DNA of 64,000 nucleotides, taken from assembly GCA_013076295.1 (NCBI GenBank), contig RQOL01000876.1:5208001-5272000 (forward strand). The letters are read 5' to 3'. Position numbers and translations under genes: made by a program. Below, piece after piece: positions 24,171 to 37,740 of the stretch. Below the pieces are notes generated by a model. The model saw only the letters and a list, made by a program, of their open reading frames with translations. It was not told the origin of the DNA and did not search any database. Position 1 is the stretch's first letter; each line of letters opens with the position of its first letter. The DNA comes from Sanderia malayensis (taxonomy: Eukaryota; Cnidaria; Scyphozoa; Semaeostomeae; Pelagiidae).

Positions 24171-27100
24171 ATGACAAAGTGCATTTATAAAGTGTTGCAA
24201 ATTGTTCTACTGGCAACACTTGCTTCTCTTTGTGTGGATTGTGCAAGTCTAAACTGCAGTGACCAAACAGAGCAATCAAAAACTTGTGGATCTCGATTTG
24301 ATATGCTTAACATTACAATGGCATTCTTCAACCCTACAGGCAACTGTTCACGCGTGGAACACTGCTATTGTATGTGCAGGGAAAGCACGATAAAAGTGGT
24401 GTTTTTTGAGTTTCCACCTTATATATTCGTCGACAAAAACGGCACAGTTGATGGAGTTATCCCAGGTAAATTGATTCTAATTTCATTTCACATTCTAAAG
24501 CCATCTTAAATACCATAGAAAATGCAGCTATATAGGAAAAAGAGATGTTGTCAATTAGAGTAGACCTTGCTTTGAAGTTAAATATCTTGGCAGAATGTGC
24601 TTTTTATAATTTATGATATCTTATTGTTCACTCAAAAAGTAAAATCATTATATTTGTAAAGATATTGTGTTTTGTAGTCAACTCTCGCCATCACAGACGA
24701 AAACAATTGGAGCTAATATTTTGTACCCGCAATGACGAGAGTCCGTAATAGCGGGGTGCGAAAAAATGCTCAGTTATCAGCTGAAAAGCTGTTAAATTTG
24801 GCAAATAACAACAAACGTACAATGAAAATACAAATTTGTAGTTCTATGGATTTTAATTTGACTGTGTTGTTTGCAAAAAATAGCTTTCAAATGTACTTGG
24901 GTGCGATTGTGTTTTGAGTGCATATGCTACAATAAGAGACAAACGTCCCTGGGACACCTGCCTCCAAGGCGAGAGTTGTCTATAGCTACATTGTGTTTAT
25001 AAGTAAGATGAAGTCGGATAAATGGAGATGAAGCAGGCTAATTTAATACGTAACAAAGCTGGATCTCATTACCATGAGCTACGAAGAGAAATTAAAAATT
25101 ATTTAACTTATCAAGAGTTTTGCAATTAAATTTCCTTTGATTGGAAGACACAATTTCGTACATAATATAAACAGAATATAGTAAGGCGTTCATTCACGAT
25201 AACTAGTATTCGAGATTGCAAAAGTAAATTGAAACAGTATTCGACAATCCTAGCAAAACATAGCAGTAAAACTGAGCTAAACTTTTCTTCTTTTGTCATT
25301 GAGAATCACATTTGTAAAGCATATCTATGATAGCTAACTGGAATTAGCTATGCGTTATTTGTCGACCTTAGCTGTCAAGCAGCTTTCATGTGTCGCAAAG
25401 GGAATAAACCTATCAATAGTGCCACCCAATGCTAGATTAATATTAAACATTATTTAATATTTAACAATAAAAATATGGTTAATTACTGCTCGAATACAAT
25501 ATAGCAGAACCGGCTTAGTGAAGTAAAAACCAGACATTTGCTGCTGTGACAGAACAAGTCTTCCAAAACTAAGATAGAATGCACCCGCAATACATTTGCA
25601 TTATTCATAAATAGATTTGCTTTAGGAAGAAAACATATCAGGTATGCAGTAATGTTTGTGTTACTTTATGCAAAGCGCGATTAGCTACTACGTGAGAAAA
25701 TGTAAAGTTCCAATTAAAATTTAGATTGCGTGCTCCAGACATTACAAGGGATGTATTTCCCCAAACTAAGTTGTCCACTAAGACTTAGACACTGGACAAG
25801 ATAAGATATTATAAATGGATGACAGAGAGTTTTTTATTGTAGCAAGTAACAATGAAACCTTTCAATCTAATTTTTCAAACCTTTCAATCTAATCTTTCAG
25901 GATTACTAAAGATTGCGCTCGACGCATGCTGTTTTGGATGCACAAAAATCATTTACAGAAAGCCATTAAAAAGCATCGAGGAATTGCTATCAATTTACTA
26001 CAATTCCTCGTACTTTGATGTTCTTATACCAGCCATTACAGATATAAATTCAGAAAGAGTATTTGATGACTTTTTTCTTAAACTCTTCGCCACACCAGGC
26101 TATGAGTATATTCATTTGGATAATGAATCCGAATTAATTATGAACAAACTAATTGTTTCGATTATGGGCAATTGGTCGCTACTTGTCATTGGTTTGATTT
26201 TAACAGTACATGCTGGAGTTATCATCTGGATGGTGGTAAGATGTTGAAAATTTGCTTCATTAGTTGTTTGTAAATTAGCATTTTATAACATAGATGGAGG
26301 TAAAAATTGAAAAAGCAGATAGGGAGGATGGGTGATGGCTATGATGAGGATAGAATAAAAAGAACATAGCTTGCTATTATGGACATAAAATCAACAGTCA
26401 TTTCTTTTGTTTTAGGAATCATTCAGTAATCAAGATGAATTTCCACCATCTTTCCTCTCTGGTGTGCTTGAAGGAACATGGTGGGCTTATATTTCCATGA
26501 CAACAGTCGGGTAAGAGAGGTTTCAAGGAAAATGTATTCATTTACTGAAACCTTGGCTCGCGTGTTAAAGGTGTGCTGGCCTCGCTTTGAATCAAACTGT
26601 CTATTATCAAGGTATGGTGACAAGGCACCAAAGTCTCAAATCGGCCGACTCTTTACCATCATTTGGATAACAATTGGTTTGGCTCTCGTTGGATTATTTA
26701 CAGCCTCGCTTACGTCAGCCATGACCTCGGCTTTACTTTCAGAGACAACAAAACTTGGCGGGAAAAGAGTAAGTCCATCACGTCATATCTATCTTTTACT
26801 TTCTTTATCTGATTGGTTTGTCCCATCCTTACAAATATATGGCTATTTAAGTTATATGTTAAAGCTCTAGAAATGGATGCTCATTTATAGGACACCACTG
26901 TAACAGAAACTTAGTCTTACTAGAATCACTGATCTGTAAGAAGTAAGAATTGAGCATAGATCAGTGAAATGAAAATAGCTACTCTCAAAGTGAATGGTAA
27001 GATCCATCTTCTAATGCTTAACTGAGTAAGAAGATCTGAGAAGTGTCATTTTTTATCCAAGATTGGAATACTGCATTATAGTGAGTTCGTGCACTACGAG

Positions 27101-30100
27101 ATCAACCCTGTTCAACGATACGATGGAATACCTGTAGGTGAGTGTTTGTTGTTCAACGAAACTGGTTATTGACGAGTGCATTTGCTGTGGTGCCACTGCG
27201 TGGTGCACGTATTGGTAAAGAGTAAAATGAATTGGTAAAGTACATGTTGTTAAGTCCTTTTTGCAACATTATGAACATTATTCAAATCAAAAAGAGTCTA
27301 AGCGGATCACAAGGAGCAGTGGTACTTTTTAAACATGTTGCCAAGGTTCAGGGTTCAAGCACTTCTCAACTCCGCAGTATTGTGTCATAATGACGGCTTA
27401 CAGAGTAACAAAAAGAGCGCGCAAATTAGTTATTAGAGTTTCATACACGAGAAACAGTAGAATAGAAAGCAAACATACCTTTGAAGCAGAACAAAGATGT
27501 ACGGTGGATGATTTTCATTTTGATGATGTTGTTGTTGTTGTTAGTCTCATGCAAGCACACGTTTGATTTTGATTTTGTTTCAAGTGGATTGCGATTGGAG
27601 AGAGTTGCCACTTCACATCAACCCTACAAAATTTAAATAGGATCTGCAAGTGTTCTATAAAAAATATTAATAATGTATCGTTACTTAATTTTGAATATGT
27701 CCCAGAATACAAGAACATCAGCTCAATGATGAAGGACCTGAACAGTAAAGAGATTGATGGTAAGTGTCATTTTTGTCAGTAGACAAGAGTCTCCTCGCGC
27801 ATCCCATAGAAATATATATCTTTATATCAACCACACATAGAGAGGCTTGAATTTGGAAGAAAAGAAAGAGGCAGATGTCTACTCTTAAGAAAGAAGAACA
27901 ACTAAAATATACTTTTGTTGCGTCAAAGACGTTCTAAGGTTTTGTCTCGTTGCAAAAAACCTTGAACTATGTGCCCCAAACATGAAATAGTTTTGGTACA
28001 TATTTCACTATGCATAGATTCCACACACACATATCTCACTGTTTCACTGATGAATTTTACAGGAATCATCATGGACAAATTTGTTTTGAAGTATTATTGG
28101 GAAGAAATAAGGAGCTCTAGAACAGATGATGATGGTGTCATTGTAAAAAATGATATTCCCATTTCAAGCACAGCCATTGGATTGCAATTCAGGTCACGAC
28201 AATGGGGAGCATTTTTAAAAGAGTTCTTTGTCTCGAACAAAGATGCCGAAAAGAGAATGCAGATCAAGGCAGCAAAGAGCATGAAAAACAAGGTATTCAT
28301 TACAACATATTTGCCATTTGAACAATCAAACTTCTCTCATTGAAGAATAATGGATCTAACAGTACTTCGGTGACACAAAACAATCCTAATTTGAACGTGT
28401 TGTGAAGTGATATAGCGGGTTTGCGCATTAATAAACGTGAAAGCGTGCAATGATAAAGCGATCCAATCGAAAAATTTTTATTTTTGGAGACGCAAAATAC
28501 TTGATTCCTTCAAGCATTTTTCCCGCTCCAATCCATTCCTTTTATAATCTTTTGATCAAAATGGTTTTTCTTATATTGATAGTCAAAATATTCAAATGAC
28601 GTTTGTGCTTTCAGGTTTCCACAAACTTTGACTAATATGTTTGTTTTAGCTAAGATTGTCCGCTGAATAATTCCATCTTTTCACAATTACATGACTTATA
28701 CAATGTTGATCTCTTAGCTGCCGAATCCAACTATCCCAAGGCCAGTCACTGCAAATCCGTTCAATTCGCCAGTTATATACAAACAGTTGCTTTATTGTTT
28801 TGGTGTGTCATGTCTGATCATCCTGGCCATTGGTTGCGGGTTCGCCATTATAAAGAAGCTTATTGGTAGCAGATTATTGTTTCATGGGAAGATCTGTTCA
28901 GGGCCACTTCCTGAAGATGGTAGGTAACCCAAAAAAAACATTATTATCAATCAAATCCAGGGATGCCGGAACAGGGAGGGCAAGGGGGGCAGCCCCCCTT
29001 GCCCTTTCATGAGGGGGTGCAGGGGGGCGAGAACTGCCCTTTTTGAATGATTACGGCTTTTTTGCTTTACAACAACACGTATTGTGGTCAACGATCGCCA
29101 GTGGTATTTAACTGAAACAGCAGATTAGATACAGCATAGCACCATGATACACAATATAATAAAGCAAATCATTGGATGTTGAAGACAAAGGAAAAGGTGT
29201 CGAAACGTCGCAAAAGAAGTGAAAGAGAATCATTTTAACCCAAAGCATACACGGCTTTTTATAAGGCACCTAGGTCAAGGACTATTTCTTAACGTTTCTT
29301 GTTTTGCGACCTCTCTTGACCAAACGGTTGTAGTGAAAGGTCCTTAAAAGCTCTTTAAGTTTTAATTGTGTGTTTAGTGGTTTTATTTTTATGGGAGCAC
29401 AATCATGATATTGATGTGCCAGAGGTGCAAGCGAGTTTATCGGAAAAACAGAACAAAGAAGAAATTACTCTGGTGCATTCAATTAGAACCGTTTTGTACT
29501 AAGCATAACATTGTCGGCTCCACATAACCATTTTTCGCATTGACGATTTTTCTTTGTTATAATACTTTGTGATAAACATTTTGCCACATCCACGTTTTTT
29601 CCTTCGTTTTCGCTACAACTTGTTTCATTTAAATTAAGAAACTTTTAAGAAACTTTTAGAACTAAAATGTGGCTAAAAATTAAGAAACTTTTACTACTAG
29701 GCCTTGAGCCAGGTTTCTTATAAAAAAAACGTGTAGTTACAACATTTTGTTATAAAACTATCGTTCTGTTCATTTATCAAATATGTTTAACACAGGAGCA
29801 CTGTTAAACAATTTGCGTTCACAGCTAACACTATATAGCGTTTCATTTTTAATATGCCGCGCCCAAATTTTTTTCGTATGCCACGCCCAAAAGTGCCCTT
29901 TAAAAAAGTTTGACCCCCTGTGCCCCAGTGTGCTTCCGGCATCCCTGATCAAATCATCATTTAAACATGTTAAGAAATAACTGTTACAATGGAGGATTTC
30001 CAGGAAATATAAAATAAGGAAGTTGCAAGAGCAACATTTGAAGCTTTTTAACTCCCCCTCACTGCTCACGGCCTTTTCAGTGTAATTCTCTTGCACTGTC

Positions 30101-30359
30101 TTTTCACTTTGTACTTACAATGCTCTTGTACCGTAATTGAACTGCGATTATGTCGCTTTTCTTTCTCCCGGAAGGTGTGCCAAATATGGCAATAAAAGAT
30201 AAGGAAAAATCGGACCAACTTGGAGTCATGCAAAGAAAGATAGAAGAATCAGTGTTGAAAGAGATCAGAGAACAGTTTGATGAACTCAGGGCTGCTAATA
30301 CAAGACAAGTGGAAATGTCAATAAAAGTCAATCCTGCAGAGGATGTGAGCAAGTTTTAA
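24171..30359 (+). CDS. Paralogue B: iGluR-like channel with K+ selectivity filter
   Basis: Nine exons: 24171-24465, 25901-26235, 26416-26510, 26612-26768, 27062-27137, 27706-27759, 28063-28292, 28718-28919 and 30175-30359, giving 542 residues. Exons 1-7 have exactly the same lengths as in every other copy. Same architecture as paralogue A: signal peptide, FEFPPYIFVDKNGTVDGV, NSERVF (Arg kept), TM1, filter TVGYGDKAPKS, TM2 with TASLTSAMTSALL, S2 with GIIMDKFV (Asp kept) and TM3. It has a type-2 tail with the ending AEDVSKF instead of EAVSTF. Intron 1 carries a 304-bp TA-flanked element and intron 8 a 990-bp hAT-type element; neither disturbs the exons. Its last exon and 3' flank are almost identical to the orphan exon at 39.8 kb. 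Predicted cell-surface ligand-gated K+ channel; ligand unknown. Confidence 0.87.
24677..24980. mobile_element. 304-bp TA-flanked element (Tc1/mariner/pogo-like MITE)
   Basis: The left end is GTCAACTCTCGCC and the right end reversed is GACAACTCTCGCC (12 of 13 match). TA dinucleotides flank both ends (24675-24676 and 24981-24982). No transposase domain is visible. Located in intron 1 of paralogue B. Confidence 0.6.
28958..29947. mobile_element. 990-bp hAT-type element in intron 8 of paralogue B
   Basis: Terminal inverted repeats CAGGGATGCCGGAA at both ends, flanked by a perfect 8-bp direct repeat ATCAAATC (28950-28957 and 29948-29955). Next to the left end is a G/C-run hairpin (GGGGGG CAG CCCCCC). 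The interior has no intact transposase; repeated AAGAAACTTTT motifs (about 29630-29700) resemble sequence in intron 7 of paralogue A, so another repeat may be nested here. Confidence 0.85.
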
Positions 30360-31683
30360 GGCAGCTTTATGGCTGAAAAATTATTTTAAATAGCTTTCAA
30401 CCGGAATTCAAGCATCCCTTATGCCCAACTATTACCAACACATCAGATGGTTGTAGCATGCATTCATAGAAAAGACAAACCTTACCACATTATTATTTTT
30501 GCTTTTTAAGTGCACACACATTAGGAAATACGTGTTTTTTCACAAGCAATAAAAATGCTCTCAAAAAACTCAAGTATAAACTGCACATTACGATCAAACT
30601 CACTGGAAAACATTATGAGAGTTAGAATGGCAAATCCTGCAAAAACTAAATTACTTTTTTCTCTTCTATTAAAGTAGTGGTTGGAATTTGAAATCTTGAA
30701 ATCGAGTGAAATATGGATGAAAAAGAGTCGAATTTTACCAACGACAACAATCACGTTGAAACAAATTTCAGGTCTCTAGGATAAATGGTTCAAAAGTTAA
30801 TGTTGTGAACAGTAAAAAAAAACAGCTATTTAGCTACTTTATGTAACTTTCAATGAAGTTGTGGCTGGAATTTTGAAATCTTGAAATTGAGTGAAATATG
30901 GATGACAAATTGCCGAATTCTACCAAATAGGACATTCTAATCACGTTGAAACAAATTTCAGCTCTCTGGGACAAATGATTTAAAATTTAACCTCTCGGAC
31001 CTGCTACCAATAGCAAACTTTTTATTTGTTTTCCATAAATATTCGAAAGCTAATTGTGTATTCAAGTCACACTTTAGCATTGAAGAACATATTTTTCCAA
31101 TGTTTTGAACACTGTTTGCAGCAAGTGTATAATATTTTGTATCTTTTAACAATCTTTTGCCACAAGTTTTTCAAATGCAAGCAGTTTTTTCTATATCCTT
31201 CCTTTTTTGTTTTGGCAAGAACTGGGGTGTGTTGCTTTTACCATTTCTTCCATCAGGCTCTTTTTTCAGTGCCATAATTCAAAATGTAACCTATTGTCAA
31301 AGCAACAAAACTGCACACCGTGTATGGCCTGAAATTGCCTGAAAATTATCTACGTCACTACCACAACTGCCCTCCACCTTAATTTTCAATCGGTGATCAT
31401 CTACTGACATTGGGACTAAAGTTTTAGCAAATCCATGACAATTTGCACTGTATGGATTTGAATACAGACACCAGCTAAATTGTACATCTTTGAGTACATT
31501 TCTCTAACATTACCCAGAGCAACACATTGTCACGCACGCCTGACAAAGGCATTCGTTAAGGCAATCCAGAAGCAGCAAGAGCATTTCTAATAGCATCAGC
31601 ATCAGGAGAGAGAACTGCTAGCAAAAGCAATACCTGCATTGTTATCAGCAATAGCAATAAGAATAAAAGCAGCATAAATAAAG
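30360..31683. other. Spacer between paralogues B and C (duplicated unit)
   Basis: Nearly the same sequence is found at about 39988-41329 and 46255-47625, before paralogues D and E. It contains repeated blocks around GTTGAAACAAATTTCAG (about 30750 and 30945) and ends with the upstream region of paralogue C. No ORF with homology recognised. Confidence 0.6.
31454..31480 (+). promoter_or_regulatory. Conserved upstream box of paralogue C
   Basis: GGATTTGAATACAGACACCA followed by GCTAAA, about 205-230 bp before the ATG; matches the boxes of the other array genes. Confidence 0.4.
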
Positions 31684-34600
31684 ATGACAGAGTGCATTTA
31701 TACAGTGTTGCGCATTGTTCTATTGGTAACACTTGCTTCTCTTTGTGTGGATTGTACAGGTCTGAACTGCAGTGACCCAAAACAGCAATCGAATAGTTGT
31801 GCATCTCGATTTGATATGCTTAAGACTACGATGTCACTTGTTAACCCTACCGGCAACTGTTCTCGTGTTAATCACTGGTATTGTATGTGCGAGAAAAGCA
31901 TAATTAAAGTAGCATTTTTTGAGCTTCCACCTTATATTTTCGTCGATAAGAACGGCACAGTCGATGGAATAATCCCAGGTAAATTGATTTTAATTCTATT
32001 TTTTCCTAAGCCGTTGTTAGATTTGCTTAAAACCTGCTTAAAACTCTGGGTACACACTGCACAATAACTAAGCGACTCATTATAACCTATGTCTTTTACA
32101 AACAGATGTGGGTACATGTGCACATGCTCCTTGTGCTTAAAGTAAGGAATGTAGAAACATGCTTTTGTAAACAGCCTTTGAACAGGCTAAGAGCATGTTC
32201 TTTAGATACGAAGAAGTCCAATCAAGTCGCGATAATCGGTTGAATGACTTTTGTAATTTATTTAAATTGTTTCATGAAACGTATTCGGAGAAAATCTCTT
32301 AGTTTGCTGGTTGCTTCACTTATCAAAGCTTATGTTGTCGAAAAATATCTAGATTCAACCGAAGAATGATAATGTTAATCACATCAACATTTTCTGTTGA
32401 TGTCATGGGCCACACATTCAGTCCCGATATTCACGACAAATAATTGGGTTAAGTGTTGGTTCATCTTGCGATGAATTGATCCATAGAGTCACCCAATGCT
32501 GGATAAAGTAAAAGAGACCCGCTTCAATGAATAAATAGGGTTTCCAACTGCTCGAATACAATATGCCTGAGGGGGCTTGGCTATGGCAATATCAAAATCA
32601 AAAATTCTGCCGTCACGAATGAATAGGTCTTGCAAAACTGACTTAGATACCTGTAATTGCATTTTTATAATTAATGAATGTGCTTGCTCTGATGATGAAT
32701 AATATATGGACTGGGCATTACTATTTGTGTGTAGTTTGATATAAGGCTGGTATCTAAAGAACATGTTAGCTTTATCGAAGGTTGATTACAAAAGTATTGT
32801 GATAACATCACGCACTTTATGTGCGTGCAATGCACGCAAAGAGGTATTTGAACAGCAAAAACCCGCAGAATAGAAACAAGTTACAGTGGAATCCCGCTAT
32901 AACGAACCCCGCTTATAACGAACTTCCCGCTATTACGAACTAAAACTCTGGTCCCTTGGATTCTGGGAAGTAAATCCTACTGTAAATGCTCCCTGTATAA
33001 CGAACCCTGGATATAACGAACTCTCGTTATTACGAACCAAACTTCCGATCCGCTGACCACAAATACCCTCGATATAACGAATTTTTGAGAAAACGTATCG
33101 CCAAGGGTGAAGTTTTTCAAGCCCAAGGGTGAAGTTTTTCAAGCTCTGGATGGACTTAAAACACCGAGCCTTTTTTGTGCGTAAATAGGGAACGAAATGC
33201 GAGTGAAGGTCACTTCCCTCTCGAAATTATATGACGTAGCAATGAGAAATAAAAAGGAACAAAATCATATCACTGATTTTTGTTTAACAGAGCAGAAAGA
33301 AATAAAAGTAGATCAAATAGAAATAAGTAATGAAAAAATTGACATCAAGTGGTAATATCGACTTTGCTTTGTGATGTTTCATTGTTAAACATGCTTGAGC
33401 GTTTTTTCCTGTTGCAATCTATCAGAGCAATAACTGTTGTCATCCTGCAAACTGTTTTTTGGAACAATATAGTGTGCCATTTAAGCGCGAATACTTGAGG
33501 GAGAGTCCAACAGACATTCTGGCCCATTTGTGTTTGGAATTATTCAAAAAAAAATGTCCTTTCTGTACAACGAACTCCCGCTATTGCGAACTATTTTCTC
33601 TGTCCCTACAGAGTTCGTTATAGCGGGATTCCACTGTATCTCCAAAACAATGTGATAGTGTTAAATCCATCAAAAGCGTTTTGAACTTGATAAAAGATTA
33701 GCATTCTCTAATTCTTTCTGAAAAGTTCAATGTATTTTGTTTCGGCAATGCTGGGTAGCTGTGTAAAAATTGGGACACAAAGACATGTGCTCCACTCAAG
33801 CTGAAATTATACAAACAATGCCATATATTTCAAAACTGCATTCAGAATGTTTATGCTCAAATTGTCTTAGAAGTTTCTTTTTCCAATGAATTCCAATGAG
33901 TTGGAACGCTATCATGGTCACAGCCCTGAGCTTCCTTCACAACAGTCGGCAGTAAAGATAGTTACATAGCTGCTACAAAGTAACAACTGACCTCATAAAT
34001 CTTATTTTCAATGCAGAATTATTAAAGATTGCGCTCGAAGTTTGCTGTTTTGGGTGCACGAAAATCATTTACAGAAAACCATTTGAAAGTATAAGGGACG
34101 TGATAGATGTGTACTACAATACCTCTTATTATGATGTTCTTCTACCAGCGATTACCGACATAGATGCAAAGAAAATGTTTGGTGAACTGTTTGTTAAACT
34201 CTCCGCCACACCAGGCTATGAGTATATTCATTTGGACAATGAATCCCAATTAATTATGAAGAAGCTAATTGCCTCGCTCATGGGTAATTGGTCGCTATTT
34301 GTGCTAGCATTGATCTTAACCGTAAATGCTGGAGTTATCATCTGGATATTGGTAAGATGTTTGTAAATTACCAATCTATAATAATAATCAAAATGACAAA
34401 GATAATTTTGATAATGATGATGCATAAATAAATGAAATTAACTCATGAAAAATATAAATTGCTATCATAATTTAAAATGACAGCTATTTTGTTTTAGGAA
34501 TCATTTTGTAATCCAGATGAATTTCCATCATGTTTCCTATCAGGCATACTTGAAGGATCGTGGTGGGCTTATATTTCTATGACAACAGTCGGGTAAGAAA

Positions 34601-37316
34601 GGTTTCAATAAAAAATTACTTATTTACTGAAAAATTTGGTTCAGGTATTAATGGTGTCCTGACCTCGTTTTGAATCAACCTTTCTATTACCAAGGTATGG
34701 TGACAAAGCCCCAAAGTCTCTAATCGGCCGATTGTTTTCTGTAATTTGGATATCAGTGGGTTTGGTGCTTATTGCATTATTCACAGCCTCGATTACATCA
34801 GCAATGACCTCGGCTCTACTTTCAGAGAAGACAAAACTTGACGGGAAAAAAGTAAGTCTATCACACAATATGTAATACTGGCAAGTTTTTCAAAGTTAAC
34901 TTTTGGCTTGTCCGACTCCCGCAACTAAAAGTGGCTACTCGATTATACTTGAAACCCCTGGTAATAAATATTATTTTATGAGAGGGACACCTGCAATTAA
35001 AGAATGCTTTACTTTATAAAGTGTGTGAAGATTTACCTCTAAATAATAATAATTTAGTAATTAAATTGCACGAGTGATGAATATTAATGATTAAGATTAA
35101 CTCTTTTATTTTAGTACAAAAGTGTTTCTCTTTGTATAGAGGTTGATAAGGCATTTTTAGTCGCAGAAATTGAATGAAGCTAGCCTCTAGACGATGAAGC
35201 GTTATAATAGAAGCTATCTTTTTGGAGGGTTGAAGTCCTGTGGTTTAGATACATAGAACATGGGGACACAATGGTTCAACCTTCCCTAATCCCTAATGTC
35301 TAAATGAATAAGAGACTTTGACAATTGTCACTTTTCCATCTAAGGTTGGTGCATTGAATTATGGTGATTTTTTGAAATACGAGATCAATCCAATTCAACG
35401 ACACGGGGGAACACCTAAAGGTAAGTGCATGTAGCATGCATCATATCATGCCAAGGCTTTATATTTCGAGCCATTCTTCACTCTCTAGATTTTTTTGGGA
35501 AAAGTTTGAACAGCGACAGCTAGAGTGCACCAGCAAGCTTTTAGGCTTCCCCATATAAGCAACAATACAATATAATGCCAACTTACCTTAGAAGCAAAAC
35601 AAGCATCTGCGGCGGATGATTCTCATTTTGATATTGCTGATGTTATTCTTGTTGTTGTTAATCTCATACAAACACACGTCTGATTTCGTGTCAATTGGAG
35701 AGAGCTGCCACTTCACATCAACGCTACAAAATTTAAATATGATCTGATCTGTTAGTGTTTTATAAAAAAAGATTAATAATAATAAAAAAATGTCATCCAG
35801 ATAATACATCATTACTTAATTTTGAATATGTTGCAGAATACATGAACGTCAGTTCAATGATGAAGGACTTAAACAGTAAAAAGATTGATGGTAAGAATGT
35901 AAGAGCTTCTTCTAGAAACTTATTTTATGTCCTTTTCTGTAGGAACTTCGTGTAACGTCAGTAGACAGGGTCTAATGAATGTGATATACCGTAAACATTT
36001 TTGTGAAATGTGGACAGAAGCGTCTACATTTCACAAAATGTTTCACAAAAATGCCAAAAATGTTTTATGTTTACCCATGTCAACTGTGGTCCTTTCTATA
36101 TTCAATTTTACAGGAATCCTGATGGATAAGTTAGTTTTGAAGCATTACTGGAAGGAAATAAAGAGCCTTGTGTCGAAAAATGATGCCATTATTGTAAAAG
36201 AAGACGTACCAAATTCAGACACTGCTATTGGATTGGAATTCAAATCAAATCAGTGGGGAACGTTTCTGAAAGGGTTTTTCGCTTCTAATAAAGATGCCGA
36301 TAAGAGAATGCAACTCAAGGCAGTAAAAAACATGAAATATAAGGTAATGTCAGCTGTGTCTTATAAGGGAGTGTACGTATATTAACCTGTTCACGCGTGA
36401 AAGCACATGACGCATTAATTGATCGATATCATCGTCATTTCTCCGTTCTCCCTGGTCTGACTTTGCCTGAGTTTGATTTGCGGTATGAATGCTGTATATA
36501 GTTTGCTCAAATTAATGTAGAAACTCGTAAGATTAAATAGAATTATGATTTGGTTGATAGATTTATAAAAGAACATTGTTGGCAACAATCGTAATAAAGT
36601 TACAAACTGCTTCTACCTCCATGTCTCAATTTATTTCGATTAATTGGAGTGGAGTGTTATCATATTGCGTTGTTTTATTGCATCATTTTCTCAACTTCTA
36701 CAATCTTGATTCCTTAGTTGCCGAATCCTAGCATTCCAAGGCCTGTCACCTCGAATCCGTTCAATTCGCCAGTGATATACAAAAAATTACTCTCTGAATT
36801 TGGTTTGTCATGTCTGATCATACTGGCAATTGGTTTTGGGTTTGCCATTATAAGAAGGCTTATTAGTAAAAGATTGTTTCATAGAAAGATCTTCTCAAAG
36901 CAACTTTCTGAAGATGGTAGGCAGCCCATCAGGGGCAATAATTATCATCATTTACTAAATGTTTCACGAAATGAATGTTCATGGTCCACTATCATAACAC
37001 AGTGGATAATAGTTACATTGTGCTTGTCTTGCACTTCATTTGTACTGTTCTTGCTATGTTCTTGTACTGTTCTTACACTGTACATAAATTGTAATTGACT
37101 CGTTGTTTTCTTCTCCCGGAAGGTGTGCCGAATATGGCGATGAAAGAGAAGGAAAAACCGGACCAACTTGAAATCATGCAAAGAAAAATAGAAGAATCAG
37201 TAATGAAGGAGATCAAAGAGCAGTTTGATAAACTCAGGGCTCAAACAAAGCAAGAAGACAAGGGGAGAAATGTCGCAATAAAAGTCAACCCAAAAGAAGC
37301 TGTGAGCACATTTTAA
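31684..37316 (+). CDS. Paralogue C: iGluR-like channel with K+ selectivity filter
   Basis: Nine exons: 31684-31978, 34017-34351, 34498-34592, 34695-34851, 35345-35420, 35837-35890, 36114-36343, 36718-36916 and 37123-37316, giving 544 residues. Signal peptide, FELPPYIFVDKNGTVDGI, TM1, filter TVGYGDKAPKS, TM2 with TASITSAMTSALL, S2 with GILMDKLV, TM3, and a coiled-coil tail ending EAVSTF. The position of the ligand-binding Arg holds Lys (DAKKMFGEL), as in D and E, so ligand or affinity may differ from A, B and F. The exon 1/2 junction encodes PELLK rather than the PGLLK of A, B, D and F. Intron 1 carries a pogo-like MITE that D and E lack. An orphan last exon of type 2 lies 2.5 kb downstream in compatible phase and could serve as an alternative end. 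Confidence 0.87.
32884..33636. mobile_element. 753-bp pogo/Tigger-like MITE in intron 1 of paralogue C
   Basis: Terminal inverted repeats CAGTGGAATCCCGCTATAAC (left) and the same on the reverse of the right end, with TA target duplications (32882-32883 and 33637-33638). The matching site in paralogue E reads AAGTTATCTCC with one TA, an empty site. Inside, CGAAC/GTTCG repeats recur. No full transposase is visible. Confidence 0.85.
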
Positions 37317-37557
37317 AGTAGCTTGATAGCTGAACCAACTGATGTAAAATTTCTCAACTGGAATCAAAACTTTACCAACACTTAAGTATCATATTCAGCA
37401 GGATGTAATTTGGAAATTTGTAAAAGACACTTTTTAATGCATACACATAAATACATTTATTGATGGAGAAACAGTAGAATAGAAAGATAACATACCTTTG
37501 AAGCAGAACAAGGATGTGCAGTATTGTGCGATGGACAATTCTCATTCTGATGATGAT

Positions 37558-37583
37558 GTTGTTGTTGTTGTTGTTGTTGTTGT
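37558..37583. repeat. GTT trinucleotide microsatellite
   Basis: Eight or more GTT units; shorter versions occur at the matching intronic place in paralogue B (about 27526-27541) and C (about 35650-35660). Confidence 0.85.
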
Positions 37584-37740
37584 TATTCTCATGCAAACAC
37601 ACGCTTGATTTTGTTTCAAGTGGCTTGCGATTGGGGAGAGTTGCCACTTCATATCAACGCTACAAAATTTAAATAGGATCTGTTAGTGTTTTATAAAAAT
37701 ATTAATAATGTATCGTTACTTAATTTTGAATATGTTGCAG

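Noticed and set aside
30104..30352. Antisense ORF opposite exon 9 (also 39702-39980, 45972-46247, 52377-52595)
   Set aside because: Shadow of the coiled-coil exon; Ser/Ile-rich composition is what the reverse of a Lys/Glu-rich exon gives.
32489..32764. Minus-strand ORF of 91 codons in intron 1 of paralogue C
   Set aside because: The same place in D and E is interrupted, and no family is recognised; kept only as part of the conserved intron element.
37372..37647. Poly-Asn ORF on the minus strand
   Set aside because: Translation of a GTT microsatellite in an intron-derived fragment.
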